Origin: Amycolatopsis lexingtonensis
GTDB lineage: Bacteria; Actinomycetota; Actinomycetes; Mycobacteriales; Pseudonocardiaceae
Assembly: GCF_014873755.1 (NCBI RefSeq)
Contig: NZ_JADBEG010000001.1
Span: forward strand, 6,918,501-6,982,500
Length of the DNA: 64,000 bases
Reading direction: 5' to 3'
This document shows positions 31,390 to 39,473 of the stretch, one piece after another. The notes below the pieces were generated by a model. The model worked only from the letters and a program-made list of their open reading frames with translations. It ran no database searches and was not told the DNA's origin. How positions within the stretch are numbered: position 1 is the stretch's first letter; every line of letters begins with the position of its first letter. The position numbers and the translations under genes were made by a program.

Positions 31390-33053
31390 TCGTCGTCCTC
31401 CGTGAAGACACCCCGGTAGCCCGGCTCTCCCCAAAGGACGGCGTGCGGGGCGACCGCGCGGATCCGACCTTCCTCGAGCCAGACCACCAGGTCTGCGCGG
31501 GCAGCAGTGGCGGCCCGATGGGTCACGACGACGCGTGTGCGTCCGGGGAGCACCTCAGCCAACGCGCGCTCGACCGCCGCCTCGGTGACCGTGTCGAGGC
31601 TGGCCGTGGCGTCGTCGAAGATCAAGACGCGCGGGTTGTGCACGATCGCCCGGGCCAGCCCGAGCCGCTGGGCCTCGCCGCCGGAGAGGGGCGTTTCGGT
31701 CAGCGGCGTTCGGTAGCCCGAGGGCAGGCGGACGACCACTTCGTCGACCTGCGCAGTCCGGCAGGCGGCCCGGATAGCGGACTCGCCGGCCCACGAGCCG
31801 TAGCCGACCGCGTCGGCGACCGTGGTGCCGAGCAGGACGGGCCGCTCGAACGCGTAGCCCACGACCGCGCGCAGTTCCTCGGGACGGATGCGCTCGAGCG
31901 GGCGGCCGTCGAGGACGACCTGGCCCTCGTTGGGCGCGATCAGCCCACCGACCACCCCGGCCAGCACCGACTTGCCCGAGCCCGAGCGGCCGACGAACGC
32001 GACGTAGGTGCCGCCGTCGATGCGCAGGTCGATCTCGGCGAGCGCGGCCGTGACGCCGACCTGACAGAGCTCCACCGTGCCGTCGCCGGGCAGGAGCGGG
32101 AGCTTGCCGGGCACGGGTTCGGGCTCGTCGAGGACCTCGACGAGCCGTTCGGCGCAGCCGCGCGCCCGCGACAACGTCGTGAGCAGCGGGATCTGGGTGA
32201 TCAGGCCGAGAGCGAGGGCGACGTAGCCGAGCGTGGCCACGACGTCGCCGACGCTGAGCCGGCCGTCGAGCACGCCGAAGCCGGCGGCGGCCAGCACGGA
32301 CAACTCGACCGCCGGGGTCAGCAGGCCGGCGCGCCAGACCATCCGGGCCTGGGTGCGCCACAGGCCCTGTCCGGCGAGCGTCAGCTTCGGGAGCGGGCGT
32401 AGGACGCGCTCCGCCTCACGATCGGCTGTGCCGGACGCGGCGATGGTGCGGAGGCCGGCGACAGCGTCGACCATGCGGGCCGCGAGTTCGCCGGACACCT
32501 GCTGATAGGTGAGAACGTCGTCGGCGGTGCGGCGCAAATGACTCCGCGCGAGCAGCAAAGCGAACGGGATGCTGCCCAGGAAGACCAGCGCCAGCCGCCA
32601 GTCCAGCAGGGCGAGCAGGACGACCGCGCCGGACGAGATGATCAGCGTCGAGCCGCACTGGACGACGATCCTCACGATGCCGCCCGCGCCCGTGCAGTCG
32701 CCGGTGAGGCGGCTGATCGCGTCGCCCTCCGCGAAGCGGGAACGGGCGCCCAGCGCGAACAGCTTGTCCGACAAAGTTCGCCGGAGCCAGGCGGACGCCG
32801 TCGCGGTCAGGCGGGTCGTCAGGATTCCGCCGACGACGTCGGCCGTGATCTCCGCTCCGCCGACCAGCAGCAGCCACGAGACTTCGCGCCCGCTCGGGCG
32901 GCCCGCGACCACCGCGTCCACTGCGGCCGCGAGCGCGCCGGGCAGGAGGAGGCCGGCCGCGGTGGCGACCAGCGCGGTGACCACGACGGCGGCCAAGCGG
33001 AAGCGGTCGAGGCCGGCCACCTTGACCAGCAGCCGATCGGCGGGGCCGCGCAT
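31386..33053 (-). CDS. lanT1: class III lanthipeptide ABC exporter subunit 1 (RamA-like)
   Basis: A 555-residue ABC half-transporter with a membrane domain (about 1-300), Walker A GRSGSGKS, signature LSGGEAQRLGLARAI and Walker B VLIFDDATASLD. There is no N-terminal C39 peptidase domain, as in ramA/amfB, so leader removal must be done by another protease. ATG 33053 has AAGGAG five bases upstream. It lies downstream of lanA behind a hairpin and is coupled to lanT2. Order and sizes match ramA of the ramCSAB operon. Confidence 0.88.
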   Translation of the reverse strand: MRGPADRLLVKVAGLDRFRLAAVVVTALVATAAGLLLPGALAAAVDAVVAGRPSGREVSWLLLVGGAEITADVVGGILTTRLTATASAWLRRTLSDKLFALGARSRFAEGDAISRLTGDCTGAGGIVRIVVQCGSTLIISSGAVVLLALLDWRLALVFLGSIPFALLLARSHLRRTADDVLTYQQVSGELAARMVDAVAGLRTIAASGTADREAERVLRPLPKLTLAGQGLWRTQARMVWRAGLLTPAVELSVLAAAGFGVLDGRLSVGDVVATLGYVALALGLITQIPLLTTLSRARGCAERLVEVLDEPEPVPGKLPLLPGDGTVELCQVGVTAALAEIDLRIDGGTYVAFVGRSGSGKSVLAGVVGGLIAPNEGQVVLDGRPLERIRPEELRAVVGYAFERPVLLGTTVADAVGYGSWAGESAIRAACRTAQVDEVVVRLPSGYRTPLTETPLSGGEAQRLGLARAIVHNPRVLIFDDATASLDTVTEAAVERALAEVLPGRTRVVVTHRAATAARADLVVWLEEGRIRAVAPHAVLWGEPGYRGVFTEDDE

Positions 33054-33100
33054 CTCACTCCTTCGGACAGGTACCGCCGGGGCGGTGCCGGAGCGCAGAA

Positions 33101-33150
33101 TGAACGTGCGGGAGCGGCGCACTTGGCCTGTGCCGCTCCCGCACCGTTCA
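33101..33150 (-). terminator. hairpin between lanA and the transporter genes (attenuator)
   Basis: Perfect 13-bp stem GTGCGGGAGCGGC/GCCGCTCCCGCAC extended by TGAAC/GTTCA across one bulged base, about 18 bp in all with a 13-nt loop, 32 bp after the lanA stop. No T-run. Such a stem can protect the lanA mRNA end or partly end transcription, giving more precursor than exporter. Confidence 0.7.
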
Positions 33151-33181
33151 CCTCGGCACTACTCGCCGGCGGACCGCCAGG

Positions 33182-33328
33182 TCAGTGGTAGCAGGTCAGC
33201 AGGCTGATGGAGCTGTGGGCGCAGGCGGCGAGCAAGCTCAGGTTCGACGCGCCGCCGTGACCGCCACCGTGGCCGCCGTCGAGCACCTCGGGGGTCTCCA
33301 TTGCCTGCAGCTCCAGAACGAGTTCCAT
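33182..33328 (-). CDS. lanA: class III lanthipeptide precursor (RamS/AmfS-like)
   Basis: A 48-residue precursor with ATG at 33328 after GGAAGGAA. The leader (1-26) begins MELVLELQAMETPE, matching the LQxM(E/D)TP motif of RamS and AmfS that LanKC recognises, then a GGHGGGHGG stretch (18-26). The core from about residue 28 holds Ser28-x2-Ser31-x4-Cys36 and Ser39-x2-Ser42-x3-Cys46, two labionin/lanthionine-forming motifs as in SapB. The expected product is a small amphipathic, morphogen-like peptide; spore-coat or aerial-growth surfactant function is inference. It is 36 bp after lanKC. Confidence 0.9.
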   Translation of the reverse strand: MELVLELQAMETPEVLDGGHGGGHGGASNLSLLAACAHSSISLLTCYH

Positions 33329-33364
33329 CGGTGTTCCTTCCTTCGGTTTCCTCGGCTCCGCCGG

Positions 33365-35920
33365 TCAGCGACCGGAGGTCTGGGGGGACGGCGTGCCGCC
33401 CAGGAGGGGCAGCACCTCCTTGCCGTCCAGGAGGGCGGCAAGTGCCAGGAGGATTCCCGCGCCGCCGGTCTTGACGTCCATCGACAGGCGCAGCAGCTGG
33501 TTGCCGGGGAACGCGAGGCCGCCCTTGAACGGGACCGCGTACCAGGACAGCCGCGCCAGGTGCAGGTCGATCGCCGCGCGGATCGGCGGCGACGGGTTCG
33601 GGTCCATGCCCAGCGCGACCGCCAGTCCGCACCGGCCGAGGAGGAGGCCCGGGTGGATCACGAACTCGCCGCGGCACGATTCGCGCAGTGCGGGGAGGCT
33701 CTCGCAGGCGTTGGCGTCCGGGCAGTGCCGCGCCAGCTGCTCGGCGACCAGGAGGATGCCGGCGCTGCCGACACCGGCGTAAGGCAGCGTGCGAGCCGCG
33801 CCGTCGCGAACCTGCAGTGAGCCGTCGTCGGTCTCGACGCACTCCTCGAGGTCGCGGGTCAACGCTTGGTCGGCGAAGGACAGCCAGGCGGGCTCGCCGG
33901 TCCGCTCGAAGAGCCGGGTGAACAGCAGAGCGGGCCCGGACCAGCCGGACAGCAGGCCGGCGCGGGCGAAGTTGCCGGGCGGCGGCGCCGTCTCCAGCGC
34001 CTCGGCCAGCCGGACCGCCGTGGCCAGCGCCTGGCGGCCGAACTCGTTGTCCTGGCGGACCGTCGCGAAGTGCAGCATCGCGAGCCCGATACCGGCGAGA
34101 CCGCCTTCGAGGCCGTGGTCGGTCGTCTGCTCGACCAGCCGCGCGGACGACGCCAGCAGCCGGGTGGCCTCGCCGTGGTGACCGAAGTTCTCCAGCACGT
34201 AGGCGATGCCGTAGCTGCCGTCGTAGAAACCGGGCCGCGTCGGCGGGTCGCGGCGGATCGAATCGATCAGCCAGCGCTCGTGCTCGGGGAACCGGCCGGC
34301 GCCGCTGACGTCGAGGGCGTGCAGCACGCCCGCGGCACCGACGCCGAAGCAGGCGCCGCCGACGCTGAACTGCTCGATGTCGCCGGGGAACAGCCGGTCC
34401 TCACGCTCGGGGGTCGCACTCGCCAGGATCGCCTCGGCGATCTGCTTGCGGACCAGCGGCCAGTCCGGTTTCTCCTGGTCGAGCTCGGTGTGGACCGGCA
34501 CCGACCGCGCAGGAGCCGTACGCGAGGCCAGCACCGCGACCGCGGCGTCGGCGTAGCCCGCGGGGAGCGCGAACCGGCGTTCGACGAACTCCGCGATGCC
34601 GGGCAGCTTGGCCGGGGCGAGCTCCATCAGCTGGGACAGCGGCAGGAACAGCCACAGCCGCAACGCCGCGAGCGCGTGCTCGTCGATCTCGAAGCCGGTG
34701 CGGTCGGCCGGGGCGCGGAACCCGGGCGCGCCCAGCGCCGGGCGGTCGCCGGACTCGACGTCGAAGGCCATTTCGAAGTCGATCAGGGAGATCCGGCCGT
34801 CGTCGTCGATCAGGATGTTCAGCGGGTGCAGGTCGCCGAAGACGACACCGCGGGCGTGGATGGCCTCGATCGTCTTCTCGACGCCGTCGATGACGTCGAG
34901 CGCGCGCCGGGCGTAGTCGGCGAGGTCGGCGGCCGTCGTCCCGCGCCTGGTCAGCGGGTAGTTGTAGGCCAGCCAGCTGCCCAGCGAGCGGCCGGGCAGG
35001 TACTCCATCGCCAGGTAGTGGTGCTCCCAGACCGTGAACCGCTCGAGGACCTTCGGCACCCCGGGGACGCCGGCCAGCCGGTCGAGGACGTCGTGCTCGC
35101 GGCGGAGCCGTTCGACGGCGTCGACCCCTGCCTTGTCGAGGCCGGCGTGCGGGCGGGCCTCCTTGAGGACGACCTCGTCGCCGCCCTCCTTGGGCTCCGC
35201 GACGTAGACGCCGCCCCCGTTCGAGAAATGCAGGGACCTCATCACCCGGTAGCGGAATTGACTCGGGTCGCCCGCTTTACGCGCGGCGACACTACTCCGC
35301 AAACATGCCGGAATTTTCACCCAATCGGGGACGGAGAACGTCGGCTCCCGCTTGTCGGGGACGAGCCGGCCGTCCGGCTTGCGGATCGCGAGGACGCGGT
35401 TGCCGTCGTGTTCGACCCACTGCTCGGTGAATCCTCCGTAACGCACGTAGAGGGGTCCGTCACCGTATCGGAGGTCGCTCAGGATATAGGCGCCGTGCTC
35501 ACCCTCGAGCCGAGTCGAGAGGTCTTCGAGAACCCGCTCGAGCTGCCGGTCGTCCGGCGGGTAAATCGTCACCAGCTTGGCGCTGCCGTCCCGCGGCGCG
35601 TATTTCGAATTCCGGGCGAGCAGGGTCAGCATCGAGCGGAGGTGCTTGTACGGGATGCGGTGCTCGAGGCAGTACTCGTGGACCTGCTCGAGTACGCGCC
35701 GAGCGTTGTCCAGACCGGCGGAAACGTGGATCTTCCAGCCCTGACCGGGGAGAACCTGACCGCGGGGGTGCAGCATGCGCCAGACTCCGCGGTCGGCGGT
35801 GACCCAGCCGGACGGCGCCGGCAGCGCCGAAGCGAATTCGTCGACCGGCGTGCCGATTTCCGCTTGTTCGTCGTAGAACAACGGGTCGGCGAAGCAATAT
35901 GCTTCGTAGCGCAGGTCCAT
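33365..35920 (-). CDS. lanKC: class III lanthionine synthetase LanKC (RamC-like)
   Basis: An 851-residue three-domain synthetase. Residues 1-200 are the phosphoSer/Thr lyase region (YKHLRSMLTLLARNSKYAPR), 210-480 the kinase (Lys253, catalytic GDLHPLN with Asp363, metal-binding Asp381 in DFE), and 500-851 a LanC-like cyclase. It phosphorylates Ser/Thr of LanA, eliminates phosphate and closes labionin/lanthionine rings. I see no clear WCYG or CHG zinc motif in the cyclase domain, as is usual for class III. ATG 35920 follows GGAGGGG; the frame to 36013 has no ribosome site. First gene of the operon. Confidence 0.95.
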   Translation of the reverse strand: MDLRYEAYCFADPLFYDEQAEIGTPVDEFASALPAPSGWVTADRGVWRMLHPRGQVLPGQGWKIHVSAGLDNARRVLEQVHEYCLEHRIPYKHLRSMLTLLARNSKYAPRDGSAKLVTIYPPDDRQLERVLEDLSTRLEGEHGAYILSDLRYGDGPLYVRYGGFTEQWVEHDGNRVLAIRKPDGRLVPDKREPTFSVPDWVKIPACLRSSVAARKAGDPSQFRYRVMRSLHFSNGGGVYVAEPKEGGDEVVLKEARPHAGLDKAGVDAVERLRREHDVLDRLAGVPGVPKVLERFTVWEHHYLAMEYLPGRSLGSWLAYNYPLTRRGTTAADLADYARRALDVIDGVEKTIEAIHARGVVFGDLHPLNILIDDDGRISLIDFEMAFDVESGDRPALGAPGFRAPADRTGFEIDEHALAALRLWLFLPLSQLMELAPAKLPGIAEFVERRFALPAGYADAAVAVLASRTAPARSVPVHTELDQEKPDWPLVRKQIAEAILASATPEREDRLFPGDIEQFSVGGACFGVGAAGVLHALDVSGAGRFPEHERWLIDSIRRDPPTRPGFYDGSYGIAYVLENFGHHGEATRLLASSARLVEQTTDHGLEGGLAGIGLAMLHFATVRQDNEFGRQALATAVRLAEALETAPPPGNFARAGLLSGWSGPALLFTRLFERTGEPAWLSFADQALTRDLEECVETDDGSLQVRDGAARTLPYAGVGSAGILLVAEQLARHCPDANACESLPALRESCRGEFVIHPGLLLGRCGLAVALGMDPNPSPPIRAAIDLHLARLSWYAVPFKGGLAFPGNQLLRLSMDVKTGGAGILLALAALLDGKEVLPLLGGTPSPQTSGR

Positions 35921-36366
35921 CCGGGATACCCCTCCGTGCGATCCCCCCGGGCACCGCGACCCCGGGACAAGGAATATTCCCCCATGCCGAACAGCCCTGG
36001 GCCAATCCGCCAACCCGGGGGTTCAACTGGGCTATCCGAGGTAGGCAAAAAGGTCAGTTGTCCGTCGACAGCTGAACCGAGGGTGATTTTTACCGGACAG
36101 CCCACCACTCCATAGTGGTGTAACACGAAGATTTTTACGCCATTCCCGCAGGTCCACACAAGGGCCGAACGGAATAACCCGCCGAATTGGCAGAATGCCA
36201 TCAAGGCGGCACGGTGATCATTTCACCCGGTAGCCGCCGGTCACGTGATCCCGGAATCGTCCACAGTGGAGCATGACGTGGCCCGCGCCACGCCGCGGCA
36301 CCTCGGCGGACGGCCCCGCCGGTACCACGGAGTAAGTTGGCGCCCGGCGAGCGGAAGGAGGAACGG
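35921..36366. other. lan operon upstream region
   Basis: A 446-bp divergent region between lanKC (minus) and a membrane-protein gene (plus), noticeably less GC-rich between 36040 and 36200. It holds two GATTTTTAC repeats and a 7-bp inverted repeat (separate entry) and a GGAATATTCC palindrome at 35971-35980. No gene for a RamR-type LuxR regulator is present. No coding frame is convincing. Confidence 0.5.
36085..36138 (-). promoter_or_regulatory. candidate regulator-binding repeats of the lan operon
   Basis: Direct repeats GATTTTTAC at 36085-36093 and 36130-36138 (45 bp apart) flank the inverted repeat CACCACT-CCAT-AGTGGTG at 36103-36120, 165-220 bp upstream of lanKC. In streptomycetes the ramCSAB promoter is bound by the LuxR-type protein RamR at repeated sites; a similar role here is inference. 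Confidence 0.45.
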
Positions 36367-36732
36367 GTGATCTTCGGATTCGCCGTGACGGTCGCTGTGG
36401 CCGCCGCGCTCGTCGCGCTGTGGAGCTTCATCCAGTCGGCGCGCAACCGGCTGCCGGACAACCCCCTCCTGATCGCGCTCGCGGTCCTGGAACTGCTGCT
36501 GGTCGCGCAGCTGGTGATCGGCATCGTGCTGCTCGCCGGCGGTGCACACCCCGGCAGCCTGGCGACCTATCTGGCCTACCTGATCGGCAGCCTCGTCGTG
36601 CTGCCGGTCGGCGCCGCCTGGGCGCTGGCCGAGCGGAGCCGCTCGAGCACGGCGGTGCTGGGCATCGCGTGCCTGGCCATCCCGGTGATGGTGCTGCGAC
36701 TGAACGAGGTGTGGAGTGGAGCAACAGCGTAG
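36367..36732 (+). CDS. integral membrane protein, 121 aa
   Basis: A 121-residue protein with four predicted membrane helices (VIFGFAVTVAVAAALVAL; LLIALAVLELLLVAQLVIGIVLL; TYLAYLIGSLVVLPVGAAWAL; TAVLGIACLAIPVMVL). GTG 36367 is preceded by AAGGAGGAA. The gene overlaps the next membrane-protein gene by 17 bp, so the two are cotranslated and may form one complex. No known domain. Its promoter region is shared with the lan operon on the other strand. Confidence 0.82.
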   Translation: MIFGFAVTVAVAAALVALWSFIQSARNRLPDNPLLIALAVLELLLVAQLVIGIVLLAGGAHPGSLATYLAYLIGSLVVLPVGAAWALAERSRSSTAVLGIACLAIPVMVLRLNEVWSGATA

Positions 36733-37126
36733 GACGGCCTCCGGCCCCGGACGCGTGCTCGTCGCCGTGTACGCGATCTTCGCGCTGGCCGCGACGTCGC
36801 GGGCCGGCGTCCAGATCGGCACGAAGTTCCACGAAGCCCCGCTGGCCTACCTGCTCTCGGCGTTCGCCGCGGTCGTCTACATCGTCGCGACGATCGCGCT
36901 GGCCCGCCGCGGTGACGGCTGGTGGCGCGTGGCCCTCGTGGCCTGCTCGATCGAGCTGCTGGGCGTGCTGACCATCGGCACGCTGAGCCTGGTCGACGCG
37001 GCCGCCTTCCGCCACCCGACCGTCTGGTCGGTCTACGGCGAGGGCTACCTGTTCATCCCGCTCGTCCTGCCCGTCATCGGGCTGTACTGGCTGCGCAAGT
37101 CCTCGCCGGCCAAGATCGCGGCCTAA
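36716..37126 (+). CDS. integral membrane protein, 136 aa
   Basis: A 136-residue protein with about four membrane helices and a polar N-terminus (MEQQRRTASGPGR). GTG 36716 lies inside the end of the previous gene (17-bp overlap); AACGAGG upstream serves as the ribosome site. Loop sequences such as VYGEGYLFIPLVLPVIGLYWLR are conserved-looking, but I do not recognise the family. Probably the second subunit of a two-protein membrane unit with the preceding product. Confidence 0.82.
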   Translation: MEQQRRTASGPGRVLVAVYAIFALAATSRAGVQIGTKFHEAPLAYLLSAFAAVVYIVATIALARRGDGWWRVALVACSIELLGVLTIGTLSLVDAAAFRHPTVWSVYGEGYLFIPLVLPVIGLYWLRKSSPAKIAA

Positions 37127-37288
37127 CAGTACGGGAACTGCACGTAGGCCCCGCGAGGACAATAAATACGGATTCGACCGGCGACTTTCGTCGGTTCCGG
37201 ACATTCCCCCAAAACTCGGACACTCTTGTCGTTCGGTCCCCACCGGCTTTCCCCCCACGCGGTTCTCCCCCGCGTGAAAGGAGTGAGC

Positions 37289-38005
37289 GTGAAATTCGGC
37301 AAGTTCGTCCTGCTGGCCGCGAGCACCGCACTGGCCGTCGTCGGCCTCGGCGGCCCCGCGTCCGCCGACAGCACCCCGCAGGCCCAGCCGTCGATCATCG
37401 GCGGCAGTACCGCAACGAGCGGCCCCTGGGCGGCCCGGCTGTTCGTGAACGGCCAGCAGAACTGCACCGCGACGATCATCGCGCCGCAGTACATCCTCAC
37501 CGCCAAGCACTGCGTCAGCAGCTCCGGCACCTACACGTTCCGGATCGGCAGCCTGGACCAGACCAGCGGCGGCACGATGGCCACCGGCTCCACCATCACG
37601 CGCTACCCGGGCGCCGCCGACCTGGCGATCGTCAAGCTCACGACCTCGGTCAGCGCGACGTACTCGCCGCTCGGCAGCGTCGGTGACGTCGCGGTCGGGC
37701 AGAACGTCTCGGTCTACGGCTGGGGCGCGACCAGCCAGTGCGGCTCCGAGATCAACTGCCAGTCGCGGTACCTGAAGGTCGCGACGGTCCGGGTCAACTC
37801 GATCGGCTGCAGCGACTACACCGGCGGGGTCGCGGTCTGCGCGAACCGCGTCGACGGCATCACCGCCGGCGGCGACTCGGGCGGTCCGATGTTCGCCTCC
37901 GGGCGCCAGGTCGGCGTCGCGTCGACCAGCGACCGGGTGAACAACACCGCATACACGAACATCACGCGCTATCGCAGCTGGATTTCGCAGGTGGCCGGAG
38001 TCTGA
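37289..38005 (+). CDS. secreted trypsin-like serine protease (S1 family)
   Basis: A 238-residue secreted protease. The signal peptide covers 1-26 (cleavage after GGPASA), a short propeptide ends before IIGG (37-40, the mature N-terminus), and the catalytic triad is His74 (TAKHC), Asp111 (ADLAIVKL) and Ser197 (GDSGGP). Cys pairs fit the chymotrypsin fold. GTG 37289 has AAAGGAG upstream. Its terminator has been split by the IS element inserted 30 bp past the stop codon. Confidence 0.94.
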   Translation: MKFGKFVLLAASTALAVVGLGGPASADSTPQAQPSIIGGSTATSGPWAARLFVNGQQNCTATIIAPQYILTAKHCVSSSGTYTFRIGSLDQTSGGTMATGSTITRYPGAADLAIVKLTTSVSATYSPLGSVGDVAVGQNVSVYGWGATSQCGSEINCQSRYLKVATVRVNSIGCSDYTGGVAVCANRVDGITAGGDSGGPMFASGRQVGVASTSDRVNNTAYTNITRYRSWISQVAGV

Positions 38006-38016
38006 TTCCTGACGGC

Positions 38017-38036
38017 AAAAGGGGCCCGGTCGCGTG
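38017..38036. terminator. left half of a terminator split by the IS element
   Basis: Stem arm AAAAGGGGCCCGGTC (38017-38031), then loop GCGT with the target duplication CGTG at 38033-38036. The matching arm is at 39474-39488. Rejoined, they form a perfect 15-bp stem with a tetraloop and a T-run on both sides, the shared terminator of the protease gene and sixA. Confidence 0.85.
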
Positions 38037-38073
38037 TGAACTGACCCCTGGAAGTTGGACTGGCTAGGTAAAG

Positions 38074-38928
38074 CTAGGGCTTGAGGGCCTGGGCTCGGTA
38101 TTCGGCCGGGCTCAGGCCTTCAAGCGTGGTCGAGATGCGGATCGTGTTGTACCAGTCGATGTACTCGTCCAGCTCGGCGGTGAACTCCTCGACGGTGTCG
38201 AAGCTGTTGTGGTGGAACAGTTCTTCCTTCAAATGACCGAAGAAGTTCTCGGCCATGGAGTTGTCCAGGCAGTTCGCTCGCCGGGACATCGACTGGGCCA
38301 GGCCCGCGTCCTCGATCAACCTCCGCCAGGAGACGTGCTGGTACTGGAACCCCTGGTCGGAGTGCACCAACGGCCTGGCGGCGCCGTCGAGGGTCGCGAT
38401 CGCCGCGCGCAGCGACGAGTTCGTCAGTTCCAAACTCGGGGACGGGCCATGGCTGTAGGCGATCACGGATCGGTCGAACAAGTCGATCACCGGGGACAGG
38501 TAGACCTTGCGGTCGCCGATACGGAACTCGGTCACGTCGGTGACCCATTTCGTGTCCGGAGCCGCCGCGGTGAACTGGCGATCCAGCACGTTGGCCGCGA
38601 CCGTGCCGATCTGCCCGAGCCAGGACCGATAGCGGCGCGGCCGCCGGACCTGGCAGAACAGGCCCAGCATGTTCATCAGCTTCAACACCGTCTTCTTAGC
38701 TACCCGCCAGCCCCCGCGGCGCAGCATCGCGTGCACACGCCGATGCCCGTAGCGGCCGCGGGCGGCCTCGAACTGCTCGGTGACCGCCGCCTTCAGCTCG
38801 ACCTGCGGGTCGGGCCGGGTCAGCCGGGCCTGGTGGTAGAAGAACGTCGAGCGTGCCAGCCCGGCGGCCGCCAGCAGCACCGCCAGCGGATACTCGGCCT
38901 TGAGGGTGGCGATGACCTGGGTTTTCAC
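38074..38928 (-). CDS. IS3-family transposase OrfB (DDE integrase core)
   Basis: A 284-residue catalytic subunit. An N-terminal helical region with HTH_21-type motif (GRYGHRRVHAMLRRGG) precedes the rve core with the DDE triad: Asp in WVTDVTEF, Asp in VHSDQGFQY and Glu in NSMAENFFGHLKEEL. The C-terminal YNTIRISTTLEGLSPAEYR is the usual IS3 ending. The GTG start overlaps the orfA stop by 4 bp (GTGA). Most IS3 elements make OrfAB by a -1 frameshift; no slippery run is obvious here, so restart at the overlap seems possible. Confidence 0.94.
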   Translation of the reverse strand: MKTQVIATLKAEYPLAVLLAAAGLARSTFFYHQARLTRPDPQVELKAAVTEQFEAARGRYGHRRVHAMLRRGGWRVAKKTVLKLMNMLGLFCQVRRPRRYRSWLGQIGTVAANVLDRQFTAAAPDTKWVTDVTEFRIGDRKVYLSPVIDLFDRSVIAYSHGPSPSLELTNSSLRAAIATLDGAARPLVHSDQGFQYQHVSWRRLIEDAGLAQSMSRRANCLDNSMAENFFGHLKEELFHHNSFDTVEEFTAELDEYIDWYNTIRISTTLEGLSPAEYRAQALKP

Positions 38929-39452
38929 CCTCGCCCCTGCTCCTTCAAGGCCCGCAATTTTTCCAGCAACGCCACCTTCGCCGACAACTCCAGGTTCTCC
39001 TGCCGCAGGCGATCCAGCTCGCTGAGCCCGGCTGGGTCAACCGGCTTGCCCGGCCGGCCTTTCGGCTTGGGCCGCAACGCGTCCTCGCCCTCACGCCGGT
39101 ACACCCTGACCCAGTTTTCCACCAGCTTCGGCGACGACAGATCATGCTCACGCGCCAGCTCCATCGCCGACGCCTCACCATCGACGAACCGGCGCACGAC
39201 CTCACGCTTGAACTCGAAGGTGAACGACCGCTTACCCGGCTCCCTCATCAGCGCTCCCGCGCTCCGCAACCTCCAACGATCACGCAAGCGTCGCACCGCC
39301 ATCGGCGACACGCCCAACCGGGTCGCGACCACCTTCGCGCCATACCCGGCCTCGAACAACGCAACAGCGGACTCCCGCTGCTGCTCAGACAACGAACTTC
39401 CTGGATACACCAAACCGCTCCCCGGAAAGTCGGAACTGGATTCCCAGTCCAA
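38925..39452 (-). CDS. IS3-family transposase OrfA (helix-turn-helix)
   Basis: Up to 175 residues with two helix-turn-helix units (AVALFEAGYGAKVVATRLGV and VVRRFVDGEASAMELAREH) and a C-terminal Leu-zipper-like coil (LDRLRQENLELSAKVALLEKL), as in the IS150-type branch of IS3. It binds the element ends. The start is uncertain: the frame opens at 39452, inside the right inverted repeat, while TTG 39413 or GTG 39410 follow a GGGGAG and are more likely. Confidence 0.9.
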   Translation of the reverse strand: MDWESSSDFPGSGLVYPGSSLSEQQRESAVALFEAGYGAKVVATRLGVSPMAVRRLRDRWRLRSAGALMREPGKRSFTFEFKREVVRRFVDGEASAMELAREHDLSSPKLVENWVRVYRREGEDALRPKPKGRPGKPVDPAGLSELDRLRQENLELSAKVALLEKLRALKEQGRG

Positions 39453-39473
39453 CTTCCGGGGAGCGGTTCACGT

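Larger units (their letters stand above)
38037..39470 (-). mobile_element. IS3-family insertion sequence, 1434 bp
   Basis: Complete element with ends TGAAC...GTTCA, 27-bp terminal inverted repeats (38037-38063 and 39444-39470, 23 of 27 identical) and a 4-bp target duplication CGTG on both sides (38033-38036, 39471-39474). It carries orfA and orfB, both open and on the minus strand, with an intact DDE triad, so it could still be active. It sits in the loop of a terminator hairpin. Confidence 0.93.

Noticed and set aside
33159..33842. 227-residue frame covering the lan precursor region
   Set aside because: It overlaps lanKC and runs in a different frame from lanA; the 48-residue lanA has the ribosome site and family motifs.
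33866..36115. 749-residue open frame opposite lanKC
   Set aside because: Low-complexity product fully antisense to a well-supported LanKC.
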